Shown here in pieces: positions 1 to 8,221 of a DNA stretch of 64,000 nt. This stretch comes from Edaphocola flava (lineage in GTDB: Bacteria; Bacteroidota; Bacteroidia; Chitinophagales; Chitinophagaceae), in contig NZ_SAIQ01000002.1 of NCBI RefSeq assembly GCF_004118155.1, forward strand, positions 372,001-436,000. The letters are read 5' to 3'. Position 1 is the first letter of the stretch. Every line of letters starts with the position of its first letter. The notes beneath the pieces are model-generated. The model was not told the DNA's origin and did no database searches. It was given only the letters and a program-made list of their open reading frames with translations. Both the position numbers and the translations under genes were made by a program.

Positions 1-332
1 CGCTGCTGGATTGCAGTTACCTTCCGGGTACCAACAGTGCCCTGATGAGTGAGATTCTGCCTGAAGAAGTATACAATTCTATGGCCAAGGCATTTGTCAG
101 CTTCGGGAAAAAGATGAAAGGCTATTATACAGAAAATGCCATGATACTGGCTACAGAATCCCGTACCTCAAGCCCGGTGCGTATTCCAAGAAATGAGGAT
201 AGTCTGCAGCATCCACAGATCAAAGGATTATTTCCTTGTGCAGAAGGAGCTGGTTATGCCGGTGGTATTATCTCTGCTGCAATGGATGGAGAGAAGGTGG
301 CCGGCAAGGTCTGGGAATATTACCAGGATTAA
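1..332 (+). CDS. FAD-dependent oxidoreductase, COG2509-like (C-terminal part)
   Basis: The gene enters from the left edge; the open frame already runs from base 3, so the ATG at 45 is internal. The visible ~110 residues match the end of the COG2509 family of NAD(P)/FAD-dependent dehydrogenases: a conserved ESRTSSPVRIPR segment, then a GLFPCAEGAGYAGGI motif that closes the FAD-binding fold, and a short tail. The physiological substrate of the family is not well established, so no specific reaction is assigned. It ends in TAA at 330-332 and is followed 17 bases later by a very strong hairpin, so it is probably the last gene of its transcript. The family call rests on the C-terminal motifs alone. 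Confidence 0.75.
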   Translation, partial: LLDCSYLPGTNSALMSEILPEEVYNSMAKAFVSFGKKMKGYYTENAMILATESRTSSPVRIPRNEDSLQHPQIKGLFPCAEGAGYAGGIISAAMDGEKVAGKVWEYYQD

Positions 333-349
333 ACTATTGAAGCAACATA

Positions 350-388
350 AAACATTAGCGGCCCCAAACTTTGGGGCCGCTAATGTTT
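350..388. terminator. Perfect hairpin terminator after the FAD oxidoreductase
   Basis: Two 19-base arms (350-368 and 370-388) are perfect reverse complements around a single C. The GC-rich core GCGGCCCC is flanked by A and T runs, so it should terminate in both directions. Confidence 0.85.
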
Positions 389-700
389 TTATACAACCAT
401 TGCGGACAAAAACGGAACATTGTATTCCGGTATGGAGAATGTGTTTCCGGAAAATGGAATATATAATAGTGTTTTGTTGTTGTAAGGGTCTGATTTTCAA
501 TTGTTATTTGTTTTGGCACGCTATTGGCATATATCATAATTGTAATCAGTAGTGAACTTTACAGATTTTAGTATAAGGGTTAATTATAGTTATAGTATGA
601 AGTAATTTTTTTAGTATTCTTCTTTACAGAATCAGACGGAGCTGTATGATTTGTAACAAAATATTTTGGGAAAGACCATAACATAGAGGAGTAAATGCAA

Positions 701-736
701 AAAGCGCCGGAGTGTCTACTCCGGCGTTTATTTTTT
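701..736 (+). terminator. Hairpin plus T-tract without an obvious gene
   Basis: CGCCGGAGT (705-713) pairs with ACTCCGGCG (718-726), followed by TTTATTTTTTT. It lies over 300 bases past the previous terminator, so it may end an unannotated short RNA. It could also stop transcription arriving from the long minus-strand gene at 1301-5140. Confidence 0.7.
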
Positions 737-880
737 TGTACTGTCTGGGCTTCGTATTTCGGTTTTACCAGAACTTACTTAACTTATCCCGGTAAAGTCG
801 GATGAAACTTGAGGATATTAGTGGCCCTTAAAAAAAACAGGCATAAATTATTTCTTTGTTTTTCAATTATAGTTATTTGC

Positions 881-1216
881 TACCTTTTGCCTTGATGCAA
901 AAGGTACCGCCAAAAAATCAAGGCTGTATAAATCCCTGGCTAAAAATCAATGTGTCGGTCGGTCGCAAACCAGACTCGCTGCGCTCAGACAGTGGTTTCC
1001 GACTTTATCGACCGAGCCAATGATTTTCTTAACGCCGGATTTATAAGGCCATTTTGAGCGATCTGTACTTGTACGGATCGCTTGTTGTTTTCATCACAGC
1101 GATAGCCATTTTTGTTGGAGATGCGATCGTTGAGCACCGAACGCTTCACACGTTAAGCTCAAACGATCAGTGCACGCAACGATACAAAATGGTAGTGCTC
1201 TGGAATCGCATTTGAT
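881..1216. repeat. Structured, probably dispersed Bacteroidota intergenic element
   Basis: The segment opens with a 26-base palindrome (881-906; arms TACCTTTTGC/GCAAAAGGTA). It continues with GTCGGTCGG paired to a later CGACCGA, a segment reading CTCGCTGCGCTCAGACAG, a hairpin at about 1055-1082 (AGCGATC/GATCGCT), and nested partner pairs (ATGCGATCGTTGAGC with GCTCAAACGATC; GCCATTTTTGT with ACAAAATGGT; ATGCGAT with ATCGCAT near 1215). Similar CTGTCTGAGCGCAGCGAG words recur between genes in many Bacteroidota genomes as I remember them; that part is recollection, not something shown within this window. No intact protein is encoded. Confidence 0.5.
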
Positions 1217-1300
1217 AAAAACAAAGGCATTTGTTGTCCTATTGTTGCCGGACAAAAGGACGAATAAAATAGTAGCCTACATGCGGATAGTCCGTAAATA

Positions 1301-4300
1301 TTAATTGCTTTTTCTTAGTACAAAGATCAGGTTACTGGTACGTTTGGTATTATCAATCACCTGTACACTCATACCTTTTGCTACGGCCCATGCTTCGATA
1401 GATTGCTGGCTGAGGAAATGAAGTTCGTTCTGCGTTTTATTAAATCCGATAATCTGCGTAGAATATTTTTCAGTTTGTTCTGTTCCTTTATGTCGTTCCG
1501 ACAGTTCTGTTACCCCGTCGCGGATGATCAGCATACCCTCCGCATTCAGTGCGGCATAGCAGCGATCCAGTAAGGCCTCTTGCTGTTCTGGTAACAGGTA
1601 GTGCAGTACATCACTGATGATAATGCCATCACAAGCATTCAGTGTATACTGGTTCAGGTCTGCATGCTCGAAGCGGATGCGTTCTGGGTCACGTTTGTAA
1701 TTATGCTGCGCTGTTACGATTTTGTCCTCATCATAATCAACACCGGTAAATATTCTGTCATTGGCTGCCCAGTGCAGCATGTAGCTCATAAAACCATAGC
1801 CGCAGCCAAGGTCATAAAAGGTTCCGGTGCGAGGCAGTAAATTGTGAAATACCTCGTAATTGCCTTCCAGCTTGCTTTTAATGCGGCAGTACCATTCTAC
1901 TACAGGTCCTTTGTAGGTATAACTTCGGATCAGCTGTTCACGGAAGTAAGACGGTGTTTCGTTTTTGATTTTTTCCTGTTCAAATTCGGCTTTGAAAAAA
2001 CGAGAAATGCTTTTGCTGCGTTCTTTAACCGTTTCGCCCCAGCTTCGGTCTTCGTAACGGATAGGGGCCAGGCCCAGTACACGGCAGGTGCCATCTTTCA
2101 GCAGAAAATCACCTTTCTGCATGGAGTAATGCACTCCATGTAAAATGATCGGCACAATATCCAGTTTTAATTCCTCTGCAATGTAAAATGCTCCTTTATG
2201 GAAGCGGCCCATTTTATCCGTTTTTGAACGGGTGCCTTCGGGGAATACCACAATGCCGTAGCCCCTGTCAATAAGGCTTTGAAGCGGGGCAATACTCTCT
2301 TCGGCACCGTCTGCCACCGGGTAATACTCTGCCATACGCACCACTGCACCAAAAATAGGGGAGTGATAGGTCCATTTATTGGTCAGTAAAACCAGCTTAG
2401 GATGCAGCATGGTAGTGATCAGGATATCCAGGAAGGAGCTGTGGTTAGCGATATATACCGCAGGCTTGTCGAAATTGATATCCGGGTGAAAGCGAACAAT
2501 TTTTGTGAGATTGGTCATGATATACATGACACTGCGGGTATATTTACTCAGGAATGCATGGAATACATATTTACCCCGGCGTTTACCTATAATGTTCAAT
2601 TTGATCAGAAAGAAGCCGGAGATGCTCACAATAATACATCCCAGCACAAAATAAGAAAAGGAAAATACAGACTTGGCAAGGCTCCATAGCGTAAAAGGCA
2701 TAAAGCCTTTATCAGCCCGCTTCTGGATCAGGAAATTGAACAGGAAAGGTTGTAATACCTGTGCAATAAATACCACACAGACCAGCCCGACTACAGAGAT
2801 CAGCGCAATGGATTGCAGTGCCGGATGTTTTGCAAAAATCAGTGTGCCCAGTCCGGTAACGGTAGTGAGTACAGAGAGGTATACCGCAGAGCGGGCAGAA
2901 CGGATATGGTTCTTGCCGGTACGGTATTTTTCCATAAGGCTGTCCATCATGAAAATGCTGTAATCATCTCCCAGACCGAAGAGCAGGGTAGCGATGATGA
3001 TGTTGACAATATTGAAACTGATGCCCAGCAGCGACATGATGCCTAATATCCATACCCAGGAAATAGCCATAGGCAGGAAGGAGATCAGTGCCAGTTCTAT
3101 ACGTCCGTAAGCGATCAGCAGTGCCAGGAATACCAGGCTCCCGGAGATCAGCAGTATTTTATTAAAATCATTCTGGAGCAGATCCAGTAAGCGTTCTGAG
3201 ACAGACTGACGATCGGTTACCGTAATGTTTTTCTGCTGCCCTAATGTTTGAAGTACTTCTTTCCGGTGTTCCGGTGCCACTTTAAGGGTAGCGATGGTAA
3301 AGTATTTACCATTATCCTCGGCATAAGAACTGGGTAATATGCTTTTGAAGAAGCTGATCGTTGTGGTATCAAAAGGCGTATAGGTTTGGGTAAGGGTTTG
3401 CTCCAGTCCGTCAAATGCATCTGCACTGAAGCCTGCATTTGCGCTTTCTGTGCGTACCGTTTCCGTAACGGCTTTTACTTTTTCCGGTGTCCAGTATGCC
3501 TGCCAGCGGGCAATGCGTTTTTGTTGCTCTGCTTCAGAAGGCAGTATACTTACAGGGTTAATTGTTTTGCGGATAGCGCCTTTTTGCGCCAGTTGCTGCA
3601 GACTATTTACCTGTGCTTCCAGGGTACGGGAAGAGGCCTCCGCTGTTGCTCCTTCTGCCACCAGGAATACCGAACTCAGAGCAAAGGCATTGTCTTTATT
3701 CAGCGATTCCTGAGCCGCCTGTAATTTCGGGCTCATATAGTTCAGCTTCATCAGGTCTCCGTCAAACTGTACTTTCTTGGCAAAGATCCATAAGACCGGT
3801 GTCAGCAGGATCACCAGTGCCAGTAACCATTTATTGCCTTCCGGACGCAGGTTGGCCAGCTTGTCAATCAGGTTTTCTTTGGGAGCAGTTGCCGGTTTTT
3901 CTTTAGGACTAAGGTGCGGCAGGAAGATGAGGGTAAATAAAGAGGCGCCTAACAGGCTGAATGCAGCAAATGTACCCAGGTCTTTCAGAAGAGGGGCATG
4001 TGCAAAGCGCAGGGCAAAGAAAGCGCCTATGGTGGTAATCGCACCCAGTGTCAGCGGGGCGGTCAGGCTTTTTACATTCTCTCTCCGGTCCGGATGCGTA
4101 CGGGCATGGCTCATAAAGTGCACCGAGAAGTCGACGGCAATACCCAGTATAATGGCACCGGCACCAATCGCGATAATGGAAACCGTTCCCTGGATTAATG
4201 CTGTAGCCGCCAGTCCCAATAAGGCTCCGAAGGCTACCGGTATAATGATAATCAGCGGGGTACGCTTTCTGCGGAATACATAATAGGTGAGGGCGAGTAA

Positions 4301-5140
4301 GAGTATAATGGTAATGCTTAAAGTCAGTATCGTATCGCGCTGCATCTGGTCTGCATTGGCAGCGGCAACGGCCACACCCCCGAAATATTCGGTTTTAATA
4401 CCCGGATGCTGTTGTTGGAAACCAGATATGATTTTATCCAGCTCCCGGATGAACTGTTTATTCTTTCCGGTTTCGCCTGAAGCATATCGGGGGGTAAGGA
4501 AGAACGTTAGTTTGCTTAAGGTACTATTAAATATATATCCGTTGTACAATTCGTAATTGGGATCAAAGCTCAGGGCCTGCATTTTGGCAAAGGCCAGGGG
4601 CATCATGCCTACAGGATCGGCAGCAATCCAGTTTTTGGCCACCATGCCGGCAGGGGAGAGCAGGAGTTTGTGTTGCTGGTCCAGGCTGCTGCGCAATTGT
4701 GCCGGTTGTGTAAGGCTGTCTATTCTTTTATAGTCCTCCTCTGTCAGGAACAGGGGCAGGTACTGCATGGCCAGGTCAGAAAATTGTTGCTCCTTGTTAT
4801 CATCATTGCGGCTCTGGATGCTACTGATGTACTGCGGCTGTAATGCACTGAGTTTACTTTCCAATGCTTCCTGTAAGGCAATCAGGCTATCCGGGTTTTG
4901 CAGGCTTGTATCCGTAAAGTGCATGGTAAAGACCAGTTGCTCGCCGGTCTTTGTCTTATTCAGGATCTGGCTCATGGCCTCTATACGGGTATCATGAGGT
5001 ATCATTTTATTTATATCATTCTCAAAACGAATGCGGCTGGCACCGAAACCAATGAGTGTAAAACAAAAGCACAGCAATATCCAGTAGGCGCTGCGGTGCT
5101 TCTGGAAGTAGTCGAAAATATGTAGAAAAATGTTTTGCAT
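1301..5140 (-). CDS. Trifunctional MMPL transporter / lysophospholipid acyltransferase / SAM methyltransferase
   Basis: A 1279-residue fusion of three modules. Residues 1-~830 are an RND/MMPL-type exporter with the usual two clusters of membrane helices separated by periplasmic loops. Around 860-1060 lies a PlsC-type acyltransferase, with NHSSFLD near 897-903 (the HX4D catalytic motif) and FPEGTRS near 965-971 (acyl-acceptor binding). From about 1075 to the end is a class I SAM-dependent methyltransferase with DLGCGYG near 1110. Such fusions are known in Bacteroidota, often near aryl-polyene/flexirubin genes, where export and acylation of an aromatic polyene lipid is the usual guess. No polyene synthase genes lie nearby, so the substrate is unknown. 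It starts divergently from the deoxynucleoside kinase. Confidence 0.88.
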   Translation of the reverse strand: MQNIFLHIFDYFQKHRSAYWILLCFCFTLIGFGASRIRFENDINKMIPHDTRIEAMSQILNKTKTGEQLVFTMHFTDTSLQNPDSLIALQEALESKLSALQPQYISSIQSRNDDNKEQQFSDLAMQYLPLFLTEEDYKRIDSLTQPAQLRSSLDQQHKLLLSPAGMVAKNWIAADPVGMMPLAFAKMQALSFDPNYELYNGYIFNSTLSKLTFFLTPRYASGETGKNKQFIRELDKIISGFQQQHPGIKTEYFGGVAVAAANADQMQRDTILTLSITIILLLALTYYVFRRKRTPLIIIIPVAFGALLGLAATALIQGTVSIIAIGAGAIILGIAVDFSVHFMSHARTHPDRRENVKSLTAPLTLGAITTIGAFFALRFAHAPLLKDLGTFAAFSLLGASLFTLIFLPHLSPKEKPATAPKENLIDKLANLRPEGNKWLLALVILLTPVLWIFAKKVQFDGDLMKLNYMSPKLQAAQESLNKDNAFALSSVFLVAEGATAEASSRTLEAQVNSLQQLAQKGAIRKTINPVSILPSEAEQQKRIARWQAYWTPEKVKAVTETVRTESANAGFSADAFDGLEQTLTQTYTPFDTTTISFFKSILPSSYAEDNGKYFTIATLKVAPEHRKEVLQTLGQQKNITVTDRQSVSERLLDLLQNDFNKILLISGSLVFLALLIAYGRIELALISFLPMAISWVWILGIMSLLGISFNIVNIIIATLLFGLGDDYSIFMMDSLMEKYRTGKNHIRSARSAVYLSVLTTVTGLGTLIFAKHPALQSIALISVVGLVCVVFIAQVLQPFLFNFLIQKRADKGFMPFTLWSLAKSVFSFSYFVLGCIIVSISGFFLIKLNIIGKRRGKYVFHAFLSKYTRSVMYIMTNLTKIVRFHPDINFDKPAVYIANHSSFLDILITTMLHPKLVLLTNKWTYHSPIFGAVVRMAEYYPVADGAEESIAPLQSLIDRGYGIVVFPEGTRSKTDKMGRFHKGAFYIAEELKLDIVPIILHGVHYSMQKGDFLLKDGTCRVLGLAPIRYEDRSWGETVKERSKSISRFFKAEFEQEKIKNETPSYFREQLIRSYTYKGPVVEWYCRIKSKLEGNYEVFHNLLPRTGTFYDLGCGYGFMSYMLHWAANDRIFTGVDYDEDKIVTAQHNYKRDPERIRFEHADLNQYTLNACDGIIISDVLHYLLPEQQEALLDRCYAALNAEGMLIIRDGVTELSERHKGTEQTEKYSTQIIGFNKTQNELHFLSQQSIEAWAVAKGMSVQVIDNTKRTSNLIFVLRKSN

Positions 5141-5253
5141 GATGTCAAGGCGGCAAAAATAATTGTATTATCTGAAATCAATAAGTATTGATGCTTAATA
5201 ATTAAAATATGATAATGTGTACAACTATTTTTTTATCTGCTCGCCTGCTTTGT

Positions 5254-5261
5254 TACTTTTG
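5254..5261 (+). promoter_or_regulatory. -7 element of the deoxynucleoside kinase
   Basis: TACTTTTG matches the Bacteroidota -7 consensus TAnnTTTG and lies 27 bases before the ATG at 5288. A clear TTG -33 box is not seen, only a T-run near 5227-5234. Confidence 0.55.
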
Positions 5262-5287
5262 TGCTCCAAAATTCGGAAAATTAAGAG

Positions 5288-5905
5288 ATGTCGCATTATC
5301 GTTTTATTGCAGTTGAAGGGAATATAGGTTCGGGGAAAACGACACTGGCAAAACGCCTGGCCACACATTATAATGCCGAGCTGGTGCTGGAAACTTTTTC
5401 TGAAAATCCGTTTATCTCTTCCTTCTACGAAAATCAGGCACAATATGCATTGCCGGTTGAGCTGCACTTCCTGCTGGACCGATTTGAACAGTTACGTAAA
5501 CTGGACGCAGACGCGCCGATGATTGTTGCAGATTACTTATATGGAAAATCCAATCTGTTTGCCGGAGTGACGCTAACGCAACACGAGATGGAATTGTTTA
5601 AACGGGTAATGGATAACCTCAAACCACCGGTAATGAAACCGGATCTGCTCATCTACCTCCATGCTTCTATCAGTAAATTAAAGCAGAACATACAGAAACG
5701 CGGACGTAGTTACGAACAGCATATCAGTACTGAATACCTGGAGAAGGTACAGAATGCCTACCAGCCTTTCCTGAAGCAACATTCTAAAGTCCTGATGGTG
5801 GAGATGAACAATGTTGATTTTGAAAGTGATGAACATTTTAACGAGCTGGTGCAGTTCCTCGAAAAGGATTACGATTTCGAACACCACTTTTTCACTGTTC
5901 AGTAA
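5288..5905 (+). CDS. Deoxynucleoside kinase
   Basis: 205 residues, normal for the dCK/dGK family of deoxynucleoside kinases that phosphorylate salvaged deoxynucleosides in the cytoplasm. The P-loop GNIGSGKTT lies at residues ~11-19, the helix containing LLDRFEQ follows the strand that binds the base, and the arginine-rich lid KRGRSYEQ is near 136-143. The ATG sits close behind a good -7 box. A compact hairpin with T-tract closes the single-gene unit. Which base it prefers (A, G, C or T) cannot be read from the sequence. Confidence 0.88.
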   Translation: MSHYRFIAVEGNIGSGKTTLAKRLATHYNAELVLETFSENPFISSFYENQAQYALPVELHFLLDRFEQLRKLDADAPMIVADYLYGKSNLFAGVTLTQHEMELFKRVMDNLKPPVMKPDLLIYLHASISKLKQNIQKRGRSYEQHISTEYLEKVQNAYQPFLKQHSKVLMVEMNNVDFESDEHFNELVQFLEKDYDFEHHFFTVQ

Positions 5906-5915
5906 AAATATACTT

Positions 5916-5938
5916 ATCCCCCTTTCTGGGGGATTTTT
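5916..5938 (+). terminator. Terminator of deoxynucleoside kinase
   Basis: ATCCCCC and GGGGGAT around a TTTCT loop, followed by TTTTTG. Confidence 0.8.
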
Positions 5939-6011
5939 GTTTTAATGCTTTTATGCCTGCGAAAAGCGTTGTAAATTGCGTTGATTTCTATTTTAAATCT
6001 AATCAAGAATA

Positions 6012-8141
6012 ATGAAGAAAATTTTATTATCCTTTGCCGCTGCCTGTACTTTGTTCAGTGCGCGAGCTGATGAGGGGATGTGGATCCCTATGCTGATCGG
6101 TAAAAATATCGATTCTATGAAAGCTAAGGGTTTCCGTCTGTCTGCTGAAGACGTATACAGCATTAACCAGGCCAGCCTGAAAGATGCCATTGTGCATTTC
6201 GGAGGCGGTTGTACCGGAGAGATTATCTCTGCGAGTGGTTTGCTGATCACTAACCACCACTGTGGTTATGGTAATATTGCTGACCTGAGTACTGTTGATA
6301 AAAACTACCTGGAAGACGGTTTCTGGGCTAAGTCTATGGATCAGGAATTACCAGCTGCAGGGCTGAGTGTGAAATTCCTGGTACGCATGGAAGATGTGAC
6401 AGAGAAAGTTGTAGCTGCTCAGAAGAAAGCAAAGAAAACCGATAAAATCTTAGAAGATATCACTGCCGAAGCAAACGAAGGTGGTAAATATGCGTCACAA
6501 ATCTCTTCTTACTTTGGCGGTAACCAATACTTCCTGCTGGTGTATGAAGTATTTACTGATGTGCGCCTGGTAGGTACCCCTCCTAAATCTTTAGGTAAAT
6601 ATGGTGGTGATACCGATAACTGGATGTGGCCTCGCCATACTGCGGATTTCTCTATGTTCCGTGTGTATGCCAACAAGGATAACAAACCAGCTAAATACTC
6701 TAAAGATAACGTTCCATACAAGCCTAAAAAATTCTTACCGGTAAATATCCAGGGTGTAGAAAATACAGACTATGCTATGGTTATGGGTTATCCTGGTCGT
6801 ACGAACCGTTATGAAACTTCTTACGGTGTAGATATGTCGATCAATGAAGTGAACCCTTCTATCGTGGAGCTGCGTGATGCCCGTCTGGCTATTATGCGCA
6901 AATATATGCGTCAGGATAAAGCAATTAACCTGAAACTGGCTTCCAGCTATGCAAGCATTGCGAACTACTGGAAATATTATATCGGTCAGACAGAACAGCT
7001 TAAACGCCTGAATGTAATTGCAGACAAGCAAAAGAACGAAGCAGCATTCACCGAATGGGCTGCAAAAAACCGTCCGGGTTATAAAAATATCATGGCAGAT
7101 TTCGGTAAGATCTATGCGGCTTACCGCCCTTACGCGAAACAAAACGTATACCTGTCAGAAGGTATTTCAGCTCCGGTACTGGCTAAGCTGGCTGCCAGAG
7201 CAAACAGCGTACTGAAGGTGATTGAAACCGGTAAAAAAGAAGACATTACTAAAGCGGTAAATGGTCTGAAATCTTACCGTAACAGCCTGATGGAAGATTA
7301 TGTTGCTCAAGTTGACCAGGAGATCCTGGCTAAAACTATGGAGATGTATTATATGGAGATTCCTGCAAGCCAGCAGCCGACTATCTATAATTCGGTTATC
7401 TTCAAGAAATTTGACAGCAACAAGCCTGCTGAAGCATTCAAAAACTATGCGCAGTACCTGGCAGATAACACCATTTTACTGGACAACAAGAAATTTGATT
7501 TCTTCGTAACCAATCCGAATGCGGATGTGCTGAAAAATGATCCAGCTGTACAATACATGGGTAGCTTCATGGACAACCAAGATAAAAACTTTAAAGAGAA
7601 ACTGGAAACATACCAACTGGCTAAAGCTAAACTTGCTAAAGATTATATCGATGGCCTGATGAAAATGCAACCAGAAAAAGCATGGTCTCCGGATGCGAAC
7701 TCTACTATGCGTGTAACCTACGGTTCTGTTGGTGGTTATAACCCTCAGGATGCAGTTACCTATAATTACTATTCAACTATCGATGGTCTGATGGCTAAGT
7801 ACAAACCAAATGACTATGAGTTTGACCTGCCTAAAGAATTTATCAATTTATACAATGATAAAAACTACGGTGAGTATGCGAATGCGAATGGTACAATCGT
7901 AACCTGTTTTATTACTAATAATGATATTACCGGTGGTAACAGCGGTAGTCCGGTGATCAACAAGAACGGAGAGCTGATCGGTCTGGCATTTGACGGTAAC
8001 TGGGAAGCGATGAGCGGTGATATCGCTTTCGACAAACAATACAAAAGAACGATCGTTGTAGATTCACGTTTCGTACTGTTTATCATTGATAAACTGGGTG
8101 GCGCGAAAAACCTGATCGAAGAAATGCAGGTCGTAAAATAA
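6012..8141 (+). CDS. S46 family dipeptidyl peptidase, DPP7-like
   Basis: 709 residues with a signal peptide (cut expected after ARA, about residue 19). This is the periplasmic S46 exopeptidase family that removes dipeptides from peptide N-termini. The catalytic histidine lies in TNHHCGYG (His82/83), the aspartate in the GDTDNWMWPRHTADF region, and the nucleophile is Ser644 in GGNSGSP. The residue 18 positions after the serine is Gly662 (LAFDG). In the characterised pair that position is Gly in DPP7 (hydrophobic/aliphatic P1) and Arg in DPP11 (Asp/Glu P1), so DPP7-type specificity is inferred. An S9 exopeptidase follows after a terminator, and together they suggest dipeptide scavenging. Confidence 0.9.
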   Translation: MKKILLSFAAACTLFSARADEGMWIPMLIGKNIDSMKAKGFRLSAEDVYSINQASLKDAIVHFGGGCTGEIISASGLLITNHHCGYGNIADLSTVDKNYLEDGFWAKSMDQELPAAGLSVKFLVRMEDVTEKVVAAQKKAKKTDKILEDITAEANEGGKYASQISSYFGGNQYFLLVYEVFTDVRLVGTPPKSLGKYGGDTDNWMWPRHTADFSMFRVYANKDNKPAKYSKDNVPYKPKKFLPVNIQGVENTDYAMVMGYPGRTNRYETSYGVDMSINEVNPSIVELRDARLAIMRKYMRQDKAINLKLASSYASIANYWKYYIGQTEQLKRLNVIADKQKNEAAFTEWAAKNRPGYKNIMADFGKIYAAYRPYAKQNVYLSEGISAPVLAKLAARANSVLKVIETGKKEDITKAVNGLKSYRNSLMEDYVAQVDQEILAKTMEMYYMEIPASQQPTIYNSVIFKKFDSNKPAEAFKNYAQYLADNTILLDNKKFDFFVTNPNADVLKNDPAVQYMGSFMDNQDKNFKEKLETYQLAKAKLAKDYIDGLMKMQPEKAWSPDANSTMRVTYGSVGGYNPQDAVTYNYYSTIDGLMAKYKPNDYEFDLPKEFINLYNDKNYGEYANANGTIVTCFITNNDITGGNSGSPVINKNGELIGLAFDGNWEAMSGDIAFDKQYKRTIVVDSRFVLFIIDKLGGAKNLIEEMQVVK

Positions 8142-8157
8142 GCTTGCAGCCATATAC

Positions 8158-8187
8158 AATGCTACGATCATTATCGGTCGTAGCATT
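8158..8187 (+). terminator. Terminator between the S46 and S9 peptidase genes
   Basis: AATGCTACGA (8158-8167) pairs with TCGTAGCATT (8178-8187), followed by TTGTTTTT. It argues that the S9 gene starts at 8222 and not at the upstream ATG at 8144, which would place this hairpin inside the coding region. Confidence 0.8.
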
Positions 8188-8221
8188 TTGTTTTTATCAT
8201 TATTCAGAAAGATTTAGATAC

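Larger units (their letters stand above)
391..1300. other. Gene-free interval with terminator-like hairpin and structured repeat
   Basis: About 900 bases without a supportable protein. The left half is AT-rich leader-like sequence ending in a second terminator hairpin (705-726) that has no gene of its own on the plus strand. The right half (about 881-1216) is rich in inverted repeats and is listed separately. Short frames here show no recognisable motifs and no ribosome-binding context. Confidence 0.6.

Noticed and set aside
3777-4283. 168-codon plus-strand frame
   Set aside because: It is antisense to the MMPL helices of the trifunctional protein.
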